Source: Odiellus spinosus
Lineage: Eukaryota > Arthropoda > Arachnida > Opiliones > Phalangiidae
Direction: 5' to 3'
DNA length: 64,000 nucleotides
Assembly (NCBI GenBank): GCA_963920705.1
Contig: OY987225.1
Location: 9,093,210-9,157,209 of the forward strand
Part shown: piece after piece, positions 42,050 through 53,209 of the stretch
Numbering within the stretch: the stretch's first letter is position 1
How the letters are laid out: each line of letters begins with the position of its first letter
Made by a program: the position numbers and the translations under genes
The notes under the pieces: model-generated
Seen by the model: the letters and a program-made list of their open reading frames with translations, nothing else
What the model was told of the DNA's origin: nothing
Database searches by the model: none

Positions 42050-43423
42050 CACCTTGGATCTTTAAGATATAGAGGGGCAGTTGAAAGTTATAATTAGTTA
42101 TCAAATTTGTTAAGCTTACATTTCTCATCCTCGGGAAATCGGGCAGCCATGGTTAAGTTCACAAAAAAAACTATGTCCTGGAGGGGAACAGATATATATA
42201 TATATTGGTTATAATTATTTGACTGTCTCTTAGGAGGTTAGAGTTTAGAATGACCAACTTTCTCTTTTGGACCTTATCTTTACTCGACAAAAAAAAGAAA
42301 AGGGGGGGGTTCTTTCGGGAAATACCTTCACTTTCTCTGTGAATTTCAATACTTTTAACTGTCAAGACCTTTTCTAAAGAGTTAAGGGTACGTTATTTTC
42401 TTACTCTCGGATTTTCTACTTTTCTCATCTAACCCGACATTCAATCTGGCTTAAACACGAGGGGAGGGGGGGGGGGCAAAATAAAAATGTACTCATCACA
42501 ACGGGTCCAAACGGCGATTATAATACAGTCTTATCCTCAGATTTCGTTGACAACGGACTACGCTTCTCAGTCGGCTTCTCGGATTTCCTCTTGGATTAAT
42601 TACGTTCTTCTCATTTGATTCTCGATAAGGGTCATCTGGGGGTTCAACGTGTGTTTTTCGTCAGCTTCCTGGTGGATTACGTTTCGATCGGTTTCGGATC
42701 CCAGAGGGATAATCTCGTTCTGTCCTTTAGGTGGGGTTTTCGAAGTCTCCGGCATTGGATTCCTTTTGAAAGCAATGTTTTTCCGCGAATTTATATATTT
42801 TTAAATTTTAATGTTATAATATTCCGTCCGTTAAAGGGTTCCGGTCGTATCTTATTCTATTGTCCCAGCGGGGGATCTTTTCTCATCGGCCTTAGCCGCC
42901 TTCGCGTCGGACTTGGCTTCCGCTCTTTTATCTGACGAACTTCGTTTATAAATTTTCGAACCCAACTGTTAATTTTCTTTCCCTCTTTTTTCTATATATA
43001 TACCCTTTTCATTTTCTTTGTCGCCCGGGCCGAAGCTTCTAGAACTTTCCATCCAGAATTCGCTCAGGTGGTCGTGCGTCATTTGTTTTTCTCAACTTCG
43101 AACCTCGGTTAACTGACCATGTTCGTATTTTTCGACGGAGGGGTCGTTTATTCTAATTGGTCAACTCCTAGAGCGAAATCATTTTTCTACCTGATTATTG
43201 GCTCTTAGCTATTGTCGAGGGGAAATGTATCTTAGCTAATTTAAGTGGAAATAGGTCCGTGGTGACCCAACAAAACATTTCTCAGATTTTGGAAGTTGAT
43301 GTCAGGACGACTCTTAAATAACGTCGCTGAGGGATAAGGTTTTTCTTAGTTAAGGTTCTATAAGATCGGTCGACTTGGGATGTCGTTTAACACTGAGGTG
43401 TGAAAAGTTTATATTACATTTTC
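42050..43423. other. No firm gene; one possible basic C-terminus on the minus strand
   Basis: A minus-strand frame (about 42965 to 42850) gives a Lys/Ala/Asp-rich end (DKRAEAKSDAKAAKADEKR) behind a TATATATATAG at about 43000. There is no ATG, so I do not call it a gene. A run of G is at 42463-42476 and an (AT)n tract at 42190. Confidence 0.3.
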
Positions 43424-44535
43424 CCAAGGTTCTTTTAGGAAGGTTATGCCGACGATGACGACAACGGAAGTTCCTCACAACTTGACTGTAATCGGCCATC
43501 TTTCTCTAGCACCCATGACGTCAGTGAAAAGTCTACTCGAACGCCAAAACGGCCGCAAATGCAAACAGTTAACCCTGCACCATTAGCCCTCAAACAAATA
43601 AAAAAAATAAAACGTGACGTCATTGAAAAGTGCTTGTAGCGCCAAATTGAAGGAAAAGACACATTGTGACGTCATTCAAAAGCGCTTGTAGCAACAAATT
43701 GGAGGAAAAGAGACATTAATTGTGACGTAAAGTAAACTGCGAAATTTGAATACTGTTTTTTTGAAGCATTAAAAAACAAAATCACAGCAACAGTGATATA
43801 TTGTTGGTTTTAATTACATTACTGTCAGTCGAAATACATTGTATACAATAAAACATGCCTTAACTGAATTAGTATTTTCTTTATTAAAGTCACTCTTTAA
43901 TATGACTGACATTACAAAATTTGCATTTCCTAATTGCGGTAATTCAATTTGGAACGGATTTACCGCAATTAGGAAATGCAAATTTTGTAATATCAGTCAT
44001 ATTAAAGAGTGACTTTAATAAAGAAAATACTAATTCAGTTAAGTCATACTTTATTGTATACAATGTATTTCGACTGACAGTAACATAATTAAAACCAAAA
44101 CAATATTTCATTACATACATTTGTTATCTCTTTTCGGATAAAACATATACCCTATTTCACTGTTGCTGTGATTTCTTTTTAATGTTTCAAAAAAACTCGA
44201 AAAAACAGTATTCAAATTTCGCAGTTTACTTTACGTCACAATTAATGTCTCTTTTCCTCCAATTTGTTGCTACAAGCGCTTTTCAATGACGTCACAATGT
44301 CTCTTTTCCTTCAATTTGGCGCTACAAGCCCTTTTCAATGACGTCACGTTTTATTTTTTATTTGTTTGAGGGCTAATGGTGCAGGGTTAACTGTTTGCAT
44401 TTGCGGCCGTTTTGGCGTTCGAGTAGACTTTTCACTGACGTCATGGGTGCTAGAGAAAGATGGCCGATTACAGTCAAGTTGTGAGGAACTTCCGTTGTCG
44501 TCATCGTCGGCATAACCTTCCTAAAAGAACCTTGG
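43424..44535 (+). mobile_element. 1.1-kb near-perfect palindrome (foldback element)
   Basis: The left arm starts CCAAGGTTCTTTTAGGAAGG and the right arm ends with its complement. Arms are about 530-550 bp and the centre, near 43950, is CCTAATTGCGGTAA / TTACCGCAATTAGG around a 17-nt spacer. GACGTCA (CRE-like) sites recur in both arms. Apparent mirror-image frames at 43444-43662 and 44373-44576 come from the palindrome itself. Confidence 0.85.
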
Positions 44536-44559
44536 ACGTGACGCTGCGCGGCGTCTTCG

Positions 44560-46640
44560 TTGGTACGTCGCGCCACCCAACGGTGTGAAATTTCGCATTA
44601 TCGCGTTAAGGCCCGTTCAATCAAGTTTTTCATGCTTCTGCTATCGCTTTTCCAAAATAAGCTTATAGCAAATTAATATAATTAATTGAAAAATTAATTA
44701 TATTAATTTAAGCTTGATTTAACCTTCAACTTTGACGCAACAGCTCGATACTTGGCCAAGAAAATCTGGATTGAAAACGCGCCTTTTGTTATATAAGGTA
44801 AATTTTCAAAAATGGATTCAGAGTCAGAAAATGACGACATTGTTTAGGCTATTATTTACAGTAAAAAGACGATACGATAAAATTGACGAACAAGACTGAA
44901 ATGCTAATTGCGTTATAGCAAATATAGATTTGAATGAACTCCGCAAGTTCCAGATTAATGTTTTTTTTTCGAATAAGGCAATTTAAAGAGACCAATGTTT
45001 AAAAAAAATGTTTTATTTATTCATGTTGGCTACCAAAATTTTGGGAAGCACAATCTTTAAATCCCAAAAATCAACACCACACCTTTTTCAATAAATCTTG
45101 AAAACCAAATTTTTAAGTTAAAAGCTTACCCATTATCCAGAGCCGCCATTTTATATTCTTTGTTGTAAAGGACAATGGCTATAACGTCATCCTTATCAAT
45201 GAGAAATCACCAGCGGTCATCCACACTAAATTTGTATCCTTTAGAACATTATTTACGAGACTTTTCAAGCCAAGTTCCTTCTTCAGAAGATCGTTAGTTT
45301 TACTTTGATTTAAAATTAGATCTCCGAATAAATGGGTTTCAGACTAGGCTTCCGGGTCGCAAGCAGTTCGGAAAAACTACTTTTATTCCCTATGCCATTT
45401 AACACGTGTTTTAATTCGCCTCGGGTATAGAGCTATACTTTTGCAATATACACTCGAGTCAAAACGAAAACTTTCACGCACCCTCTAACTTCTTTAGGCT
45501 ACGAATTCCCACTTCAGTCTCTTCGTCTTTTAAGAGTTAAAGCGCCCAATTAAGCGGTAGTTGAATTTATAAAGACCCGTGCACTAGCTTTTTGTCGCTA
45601 CCTATAATAACGTTTATACGAGCAAATACTACGAACAGTGTGCATTCTTTCTACAAAGGTCTTGGGGTAAACATTTCGTTCGCGAGCGCGGGATCCCTCC
45701 TAACCCAAAAATTGGGAATAGCTGTTATTCTACAAAGCGTATTATACTAGGCTAAGAATATCAACTCGATTACAAACGGCTTGAAGGTGCCTCCACGTGC
45801 GCTGCCTATTACGGGTGAGATCGACAAAATGAAATGTAAAAAGGTTTTTTGACGGTACAAGAGTTTCTCCTCTGAACTCTAGTTAAACAGAGATTAAAAT
45901 AATGAAACAGTGGGAATGAAGGTTAATTTTAATTTAATCTAGGACATGCTTTCTTTCTAATGGTGCTATTTGATAGTAGACAAAAGTTACGGTCATTTTA
46001 TGATAGGGGTAATGTTTGGATTTTAAAAGTTCATCGAACGAATGAGCCGCTCTAAAAACCATAAACATACCGTAAAGCCTATTTGGATTACAACTTAACC
46101 AAACCCAACCTAGCCTAGCCCAACATATCCTAATCTTTAGCTGTGTTGACACTAGAGGCTTTGAAACCGTTTTGGAAAGGTTCAAAATGAAAATTGAAGG
46201 GTCAGTTGTAGAGATTATTTTCAAAGATTGAAATGATTTACTTCAAAAGTCAATTTTAACATTGGAAACGGTTGGAAAACGGTTTCAAAGTTTCTACTGT
46301 GAACGTAGCTTCTGACCATTTCTATGGGATTTTATTATGGGAATTTAAATTTTGCAAAACGGTTTCTCAATATTCCGCTGGTCAGAGATATTTGTAATTT
46401 TTTTTGTGAATTTCGTGAATCCTAAATAGTCCACAACCACAACGAAACATATTTGAACCAAAAACGTCACTCTATTAAATGGAATCGATACAAAATTTTA
46501 AAAAAAGAAACCAATTCGTACAAAAGAAAATTCTATGCAGGGTTATATATATTAAAGGATGTAACAAATTAGGGTGAAATATTGTAATTTAAATTAAACT
46601 AACCCTTGACTTAGATGCACTTTTGGAATATCCGTTACGT
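44560..46640. other. No gene supported
   Basis: Contains a small inverted repeat near 44660-44710 (AATTAATATAATTAATTG) and TTAGG-like runs near 46095-46130 (CCAACCTAGCCTAGCCCAAC). A 32-codon frame at 45199-45297 looks protein-like but stands alone. Confidence 0.4.
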
Positions 46641-46990
46641 TGAATTTTTGGTTTTGGCGCGAATGCCTGGATAAGACTTTGGCTTATATTTGAAGGGAGA
46701 ATGGAGTCCCGATAAATTTATGGTTTTTTGCGCGAATCAGTTGGATTTGTTTTGGCGCGAATGCCTGGATAGAATTTTGGGTTTAACTAAAAGGTAGAAT
46801 TAAATATGATAATTTTTTTTGCCTGAATGACTTGGTGTATGGGTTTTTTTGGATGCCTGGACTAAACACTGGGTTATATTTAAAGGGAGAATGGAGTCCC
46901 AACAAATTTGAGGTCTTTTTGGGGCGAATCATTTGAATTTTTTTTTTGGCGCGAATGCGTGTGTAAAATTGAGTTTCAATCCTTTTGATC
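46640..46990 (+). repeat. Diverged ~100-bp tandem repeats
   Basis: Four diverged units around TTTTGGCGCGAATGCCTGGA and GGGAGAATGGAGTCCC. Confidence 0.7.
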
Positions 46991-46994
46991 TGCT

Positions 46995-47580
46995 AAATAC
47001 GAAGCTTATCTATCCCAAAGAAAACATTCTGTCGAATTTATAAAGACATAAAGGGGTATTGGAAACGTAATAGCCCACCAGGGGGAAGAACTGAGTTATA
47101 GACAAAATAGGAAATTTAGAGGCGAATTGTAGAAAATAAAATAGGATTGAAAATATTAAATTTGGAAATATACGATAAAAGCAAAAATACAGAAAAGTAT
47201 AGGATAAATTTGTAAATCATTAGATGAAAAATCGAAAAAAATCGCGTATCTTTCATTACGCTTCGTATATAAAATTTTCTACACATTTGTTGTTTTTCTT
47301 TAAAACCTCGAGTTCTGTTTTTGACTTCGCGAAAAGTTTGGTGTCTTTGGTGAGGAAATATTTGAAAATAAATAAGCCTGATAAACCGAAGAAGTGGAAA
47401 AATAGGAAACTGTAGGAGAAAACCTTCAATTCGCCATTTGGCTCTCTCAATGTACGCATGTCCGCGATGAAACGCCTGCTAGTGGCGAAAAAAAATCGTT
47501 CACTCGGGGAGGCCCGAGCATTACCCTATGTAGGTTTTTTCCCCTGCCGTTCGTCGTTCTATATAGAATAAGAAATATCC
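46995..47580. other. No gene seen
   Basis: AT-rich. Two opposed frames at 47224-47459 mirror each other and neither has coding character. Confidence 0.4.
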
Positions 47581-47583
47581 GTC

Positions 47584-47590
47584 TATATAA
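47584..47590 (+). promoter_or_regulatory. TATA box ahead of the 47980 gene
   Basis: GTCTATATAAGGGG is a strong TATA element. A long (~360-nt) leader would separate it from ATG 47980. An imperfect dyad GTTCTATATAGAATAAG lies just upstream (about 47550). Confidence 0.45.
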
Positions 47591-47979
47591 GGGGTATCCA
47601 ATCTATTCGAACATAAAAGTTTGGGAACCATCGGAGTAGGATCTAGCCTAGCTCAGTTGCAAGAAAGCGAATCCGAAAAGTTTTCAAGTATTAGACTCAA
47701 CCAAGCCACTAAATTTTAAAACCAGCCTCGAGATCTTTTCAGGTTTCTGATAAGATAGTTACCAATAACGAAACAGCGAAATAAATCAAGTCTAATCAAC
47801 GGAGTAATTCCAATTTCCAGCGACGAATCCGAAACTTTATAAAGTATCGCGAGAGTTCCCAAATATAAAACTGTGTATAGAAACCATCTGACTTCTCAGA
47901 GCAAGCATACGAGAAGCGAATTCAGAACAGTACCGCGAATTCAGAACAGTACCGAAGTCATTCTAAATCCTAATACTCA

Positions 47980-48297
47980 ATGTCTCAAGTCAGTCACGTA
48001 AACACTTCCAGCGCCAAGCTTACTACGAAATTTATTCCTCGAGATAAGGCTTTAGAATGCAAATTCTGTCAGGGAGACCTTTCTAGAGTCCCGGCACACG
48101 GAAAGCTTCTTCTGTTTTGCTTTGAGGAAGGATGCTCGCTGTTTAAAAAGTGCGTGTACATTCAGGAAAAAAACACGTATCGTGAGCCTTCTCTGTTCGA
48201 AATAACTACACCGCTTGATGAAAGGCTTTTTTGCATATGGTGTGCCCAATTTAAACATAGTGTAAAAGCGGTATGCGAGTGTACTTCATACATGTGA
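47980..48297 (+). CDS. Unknown 105-residue Cys-rich protein
   Basis: ATG 47980, intact. Cys pairs in order: LECKFCQGDLS (C-x2-C), a middle C-x6-C (FCFEEGC) and C at KKC, FCIWCAQF (C-x2-C) and AVCECTSY (C-x-C). The pattern C-x2-C...C...C-x2-C suggests one or two zinc-ribbon-like sites. No membrane segment. A poly-A signal AATAAA is at about 48391. This is a candidate virus-like or host zinc protein, and the family is not recognised. Confidence 0.55.
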   Translation: MSQVSHVNTSSAKLTTKFIPRDKALECKFCQGDLSRVPAHGKLLLFCFEEGCSLFKKCVYIQEKNTYREPSLFEITTPLDERLFCIWCAQFKHSVKAVCECTSYM

Positions 48298-48589
48298 TTG
48301 CGAAAAGTAATCGCCTGTTAAAAACGTTACTCTATTCGTGATTACGATAATTAAATGTATTCTGTCACTTTGTTTCTGTACAATCGAACAATAAAATCTG
48401 AAATATTTTTTAATTTTTATTTATCTTTTTCACATACGTATTAACTCTTTCGGGCTTGTAAACTTAAAGGCCAAGGATTTCTTCTGCCTACCTCCCTGGA
48501 AACGGGCTCACCCTCCAGACTTTTCCTAGCCTCGCTTCCAAAGGGGTAGCCCAGAACGTGAGCCCAATTCCAGTGAAAACGGCGGTTGG

Positions 48590-48925
48590 CAGGCAGAAGA
48601 AAGGCTCTGCCCCGTTCGACCGAATCGCGTTCGACCGAATTTTCCCATTCGACCGAATCCCATTCGACCGATCCAGCCAAATTGTGCGATTTTTATTTCG
48701 ATGCATTTTCTCGGGTAGGTCAATTTTTCTGCGAATATTTGTTTTTTAGATATTCAACAATAACCCTTCAAATACCTATTTGTTCCCAAATATTTAGTAT
48801 ATAAATTCCAACTATGTAATATCTCAATTGGTTTCAATCGAAAGAAACCAATAAAATAATAGCATTATTGAACGAGTTATTATTGAAACTAATTGTAACC
48901 TAACCTAACCATACTTAACCTAATC
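48590..48925 (+). mobile_element. One arm of a CCCATTCGACCGAA / CCTAACC element
   Basis: Four to five copies of (C)CCATTCGACCGAAT between 48617 and 48675, then ~220 bp of AT-rich sequence ending in CCTAACCTAACC (48897-48910). It resembles the left half of the element inserted in the Gypsy gag (26006-27044). Apparent overlapping frames here in both strands come from the repeat. Confidence 0.6.
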
Positions 48926-49020
48926 TAATTTAATTTTGAAAATTATATAAAATATATTTCAGAAAAACCATAATAAAAATTATTTTAAATTAAACAAATT
49001 ATAAACATTTACAGACGACG

Positions 49021-50028
49021 CTAAGGTTTCAATGATCGTAAATCTAGTGCAATGTTCCCATCTCTAGATTTCACGCTTTCCCAAAGACGAATATCTCCAT
49101 GGCGCAGCTGTAAGATATTATTATCGAGTTTGATACTGTTCTGGTCTAAAGCTCTTGTTCCAACAATGGTTGTCCCCGTTATCCATTTTTCACAATCCCG
49201 CGCTTCTAAACCTAATAAATCGCAATACATTCCGGGAAATTTAACGAAGGTTTCACCATTGGGATCTTTAAATTCAATTAGAAAACGTTCCTGACCGATA
49301 ACGATACCGATTTGAAATTCTAACTTGTCTTTTACTTGTTGTTGAGTAATAGACGCCTGCATCTGATTAATAATTTTATGATAAATACTTTCATTCGTAT
49401 TTTTAATTATTGTACTTTTATCGTCTACGGTTCCCTGACCCGTTTCGTACTTTAAATCTAAATAATATTATCCCATTTCGAAGGCATACTAATGCCCGAT
49501 AAAACCGTCTTCCCAATGTCCTTCAGATAAATCAAATGACGTGGGTAATTGTGTCGTGTAACTAGTTTTTGTGTTTTTCGGGTATTGAGTCATGGAGGCG
49601 ATACTCGGTAGAGTCAAGTAGAACGAATCGTAGATGGGAGCGAGCATCGTCAAGCAGAGTTGAAGGATAACAATGAAGATGAAACAAGCTGGTCAGACTT
49701 TTTTATCCTTCCTTTTGAGAGGAATTAAGCCATCGCACCAGTGGCATATATGGTTTAAAGGTTTCAACTCGTAGATCTCCCAATAATACGGTAAAATAAA
49801 GATAAGCCCAAGAATATCGTACCATGGGGCCAGAACGAATCGGGAATTTCGAGTAATACTTGAACGAATAAGACCAATGGGGACCGTGATCGGAGTCAAG
49901 AGGACTCTAAGCCAGTATTTACAATGGCGAAGAGTGTAAGAATCGTGAAAGAACCAACGCTTCCAGACACAGCATTGACATTTCTGTAATTGAACGCGAG
50001 CACTTTCCTTCGTTACCCGTAAATCCAT
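49021..50028 (-). pseudogene. Unknown membrane protein gene with three in-frame stops
   Basis: One register runs from ATG 50028 to TAG 49021-49023, about 335 codons, with only three stops inside: TGA at about 49692, TAG near 49492 and TAA near 49468. All three lie in one unbroken frame, so no indels have occurred. The N-terminal part is Cys/Trp-rich with hydrophobic segments near codons 40-55 and 67-82; a hydrophobic stretch follows the TGA; the last 110 codons are a soluble, mixed alpha/beta-looking domain with Gly-Met-Tyr-Cys. Three different stops point to decay of a gene, not to recoding. The family is not recognised. Confidence 0.6.
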
Positions 50029-50209
50029 TTTAAGCTGACTTTAGGATCGAGTGAATGAGTCATTGGCCCCCCAGTCTTTTTTGCTATAGAATCCCCCTTT
50101 TATATCCGGAGTCATGCATAAAAACAAAGGAGCAGGGACGGAAAAATAAAAAAAATAAAGGAGCAGGGACGAAAAAATGAAAAATTGTGTCAGTCCTCCT
50201 TGAAAATGG

Positions 50210-50520
50210 GTTTTTCGACCGGGGGTTAGGCAGGGTCAGGCTGAACTGGCCGGGCGGGGCTAATTAGGCCAATTTGTTGATGGATGAGGTCATTTGTTGA
50301 TGGATGAGCTGTTTATTGACGGATGCGCTGTTTGTTGACGGATGCGTTGTTTGTTAATTTTGCGGGCGGGGCTAATTAGGAAAATTTGTAGCCCTTGGGG
50401 GCGGGGATGACGCAAATTTGTTGATGGATGACGTCATTTGTTGTTTTTAGGGGCGGGGATGATGCTAATTTGTTCATTTGATGACGTCATTGGTTGTTTT
50501 GGAGGGGGGGTGGAAAGATA
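50210..50520 (+). repeat. Short GC-richer tandem repeats
   Basis: TTTGTTGATGGATGA-type units recur about seven times, mixed with GGGCGGGGCTAATTAGG (three times). Far more GC-rich than the surroundings. Confidence 0.7.
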
Positions 50521-50613
50521 AGTGTTTTCACCTCCTTGTTGTATAGGAATAAACTACTGACGATGCGGGAAAGAAGAGATGGAGTAACTAGACGACTAGT
50601 TGTCGGGAACAGA

Positions 50614-50620
50614 TATAAAA
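50614..50620 (+). promoter_or_regulatory. TATA box ahead of the 50825 gene
   Basis: CAGATATAAAATATCGG, about 210 bp upstream of ATG 50825. Several short upstream ATGs lie in the leader. Confidence 0.45.
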
Positions 50621-50824
50621 TATCGGACTCTTAAGGCAAACACGTAGAGTCTACGCGAGTTCGAGGTAAATTTAAAAATATACTTCTATTTCACGTGCCG
50701 TTCGCAGTGATAAAGTGATATATCAATTATTAGTCAAACCTACTAAAAACTTTAACTCAAAAAAAGATAATCTTAAAGTCGAGGAATCTAACTTGTTTCA
50801 CTCTTCAATTCATAATCTGAAAAC

Positions 50825-51355
50825 ATGGACGCGAACGAGAAACCAACGAAAAATAACGCCTACACAGACGTGGCAACCTCTGGAGATGAGTCTGCGCGCG
50901 ATAGACCATTTCGGCTAGATAATATATTTAAAATTGGAGCCAAAGCAATTAAACCCGAAGAATATCTGGAATTCGAGAAAATACGGAAGGAAGTCATAGC
51001 CAATCTGAACTTATTCAAAAATCCGACCAATCTTTCGAGGAAAATGGACGAATTTCGAAAAGCTTACGAGAAACATCAGTTGTCTTTACAAGATATTACC
51101 GTTCGTGCGAAATTTGTGTATTTAACTGATTCGTTCAAATGCGAGTGCTCGCTATGCTTTCCTTTTAAAGTTTATAAGAAACCAAAGGCTTTTCATACTC
51201 ATTTGCCCACGCCATGGTTTTGGAAAAAACACCCTGCGTCTACCCGATTAATCAGACTGTGGCAAAGTACTTTGGGAAAGAAAGAGGTAACACTGACACG
51301 ACGAAAGAAAATGTCTTCTAGGGTAGAATTTAAGGTTAGGTTATTGAATCACTAG
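50825..51355 (+). CDS. Unknown 176-residue basic protein with a Cys pair
   Basis: ATG 50825 to TAG, intact. The N-terminus is polar and acidic; the middle is helical and charged (EEYLEFEKIRKEVIANL); then FKCECSLCFPF gives C-x-C-x2-C, followed by a His/Trp-rich patch (HTHLPTPWFWKKHP) that could complete a metal site. The C-terminus is very basic (TRRKKMSSR). Composition and size suggest a nucleic-acid-binding protein. The family is unknown. It shares strand and spacing with the genes at 47980 and 51909. Confidence 0.6.
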   Translation: MDANEKPTKNNAYTDVATSGDESARDRPFRLDNIFKIGAKAIKPEEYLEFEKIRKEVIANLNLFKNPTNLSRKMDEFRKAYEKHQLSLQDITVRAKFVYLTDSFKCECSLCFPFKVYKKPKAFHTHLPTPWFWKKHPASTRLIRLWQSTLGKKEVTLTRRKKMSSRVEFKVRLLNH

Positions 51356-51908
51356 AACTAGCCCATCCATCTTGTCATACTTCAGGTAAAATTATGTTAG
51401 TTAATCTCTCGCGACTTTCGAGATTTGCACTAGACTCTTAATTACGTATAAGTTAAAGGCTAAATTTAACGCTATATTTGTTATTCAGCACGTAAGAATG
51501 AATGTTTAAAAGATCCTTGAGACTAAATTTAAGTAAAACTGGTGAAATGTGTAAAAGGTGTATATTTTTCTAAAAAAGGGACAGAATTCTAACCCAGTCT
51601 CTGTAATTTCGAATTTTCTCGGAAAAGTGGGTTTGGTTTCCAAGTATCTCAACTGATTTTTTTTAACGTTCGCTGGCCCTTGAGAGAGGCTAAAAGAGGG
51701 GGGAAACTGGTATTCTCCATAAAAGATTCGCGATTGCGCAGATAGTTAAAGTCTTTGGCCAAATGGGGGAAAATAAAAACGAGAATCGGAGAGGAAAGCG
51801 CAGTTAGAACGTCGACGCGAGTTGTAACGTATCAGGACTCGGGACTCAGAGGCGTCTCAATTTTCATTGTCGTGACGATTGTCTAATGACTTCTTTTTAA
51901 CACCAGCC

Positions 51909-52556
51909 ATGATAATGGAAGATGCAGCCAGGGACGCCGCGAAAAAGAAAGCCCAAATTGAAGCCAGGATCGCCTATTTGCACGAAAGAAAACGAATTCA
52001 ACAAGCAACTTTACATCCACGATTGACTCCATCGCCACCAATAAGCGAAACTCTTGTCAAGCAGTTAGAAGTGCACAATCAGCCCACGGCCTACATTCGT
52101 TTCAGAGAACAATCGTTGAAAAATAGACAAAAATCTCTTGGTATCCAAGTTAACTTGGATGACACTACTAATGAAACGATCAGCTCATCTCTCTCTACAG
52201 CTATCCCCAAAGAAGGTGATTTGGTACGCAGCGGAAATTTTCTAAGTCAATACGCGTTTGAATTCGGTCGACGTTTAACGAGGAGAGAAGGTTGTCTCTT
52301 GCCTTTATGGGACGACGGACGTCCCGTCGTGAATACCCCTCCATTAGGATACAAATGCCATAATTGTGATCATTATGACCGTCATTGCCCGCACCGTCTC
52401 CGCCCTCGCGGGAATTCAGTGATTGCAATCGAACCGGTCCACTACACACCTGGAAAATGCGCCTTACTGCGTGATTTTGAAGTTCCGTCGATTCTTCCAT
52501 CAACTTATTATGAACTATACCCTAAATACCCTCCTTCAATGAAGCGAAGAAAATAA
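51909..52556 (+). CDS. Unknown 215-residue basic protein with Cys/His cluster
   Basis: The best start is ATG 51909 (a TTG-initiated extension to 51879 is unlikely). It opens with a long charged helix (EDAARDAAKKKAQIEARIAY), then a Ser/Thr-rich linker, then a compact domain with YKCHNCDHYDRHCPHRLR, in which three Cys and several His could bind zinc, and a Pro/Tyr-rich end finishing KRRK. No membrane segment. The frame is intact over 215 codons in a window where nearly everything is broken, suggesting recent arrival or selection. The family is not recognised. Confidence 0.65.
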   Translation: MIMEDAARDAAKKKAQIEARIAYLHERKRIQQATLHPRLTPSPPISETLVKQLEVHNQPTAYIRFREQSLKNRQKSLGIQVNLDDTTNETISSSLSTAIPKEGDLVRSGNFLSQYAFEFGRRLTRREGCLLPLWDDGRPVVNTPPLGYKCHNCDHYDRHCPHRLRPRGNSVIAIEPVHYTPGKCALLRDFEVPSILPSTYYELYPKYPPSMKRRK

Positions 52557-52665
52557 CTTTAATCTACCGAACCTTTTTGAAAAAAAAAAAACTTTTTGTT
52601 TAAATACGCTCCTAAAATATAGGAATTTTCCATTTTATTAATAACGAGTAATTTTTGGGGGGTGA

Positions 52666-52851
52666 ATGCACCCGTTGGTGCAAATTTTTCCACTTAATAC
52701 CCCAATTTCTGTACCTTTTTTTCGTGAATGGTTATACCGGTCGGGAGGACCGAACACGAGGAGATCGTTCAACGAAAAGTTTAAGCTTCGATTTATTAAG
52801 CTTTTTTTTGAAGAAATAGGGTGGATTTTTATCGCAAAAAATCCTGTTTGA
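52666..52851 (+). CDS. Possible 61-residue protein
   Basis: ATG 52666 lies 110 bp after the preceding stop, same strand. The frame encodes a basic protein with aromatic residues (FFREWLYRSGGPNTRRSFNEKF). Short and unsupported by a second copy. Confidence 0.35.
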   Translation: MHPLVQIFPLNTPISVPFFREWLYRSGGPNTRRSFNEKFKLRFIKLFFEEIGWIFIAKNPV

Positions 52852-53004
52852 AAACGGGGCTTTAGAGGAAGAAGGAATTAGAAATTGAACAGAAAAAAAG
52901 GTGGATAGAAACGAAGTTGGATTCGCTGATTTTTTATTATAGAGAAAAATTCAAAAGTATTGTATTTAAAGACCCTGTCTGCTCAGAAATTGACCCCTTT
53001 AGAA

Positions 53005-53200
53005 TACTCTTCTCTTACGCACACAGCCTAGCTTTGACTGTACAAGTTGTTACGTACAACGTCGTCTGCTAAAATAGAATAGAAGGCGACTATCTGCGAT
53101 TTTTAAATCCCCTTTAAAGTCGGCTTTTTTTTCTAGCATAGCAGACGACGTTGTAGAAAGCAACTTGTAGAATCAAAGCTGTGTACGTAAGGGAAGAGCA
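53005..53200 (+). repeat. Inverted repeat around two GCAGACGACG motifs
   Basis: Left arm CTCTTACGCACACAGC...ACAACGTCGTCTGCTAAAAT, right arm its diverged complement ending GCTGTGTACGTAAGGGAAGAGC. Each arm is about 80 bp. Confidence 0.7.
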
Positions 53201-53209
53201 TTTTAAAGG

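Noticed and set aside
42615-42935. 106-codon plus-strand frame
   Set aside because: It starts at TTG and is antisense to a more coding-like but short minus-strand stretch. Neither is convincing.
43444-44576. Two similar frames in opposite directions (43444-43662 and 44373-44576)
   Set aside because: They are mirror images created by the palindrome and have no independent support.
47224-47459. Opposed frames of 63 and 67 codons
   Set aside because: Composition reflects AT-rich sequence. The two mirror each other and no start context, homology or copy supports them.
48441-48804. Several overlapping frames on both strands with Arg/Ser/Gly-rich repeats
   Set aside because: They come from the CCCATTCGACCGAA tandem repeat, which stays open in several frames.
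49021-50028. Stop-codon readthrough (recoding) in this gene
   Set aside because: Three different stops without visible recoding signals are better explained by decay.
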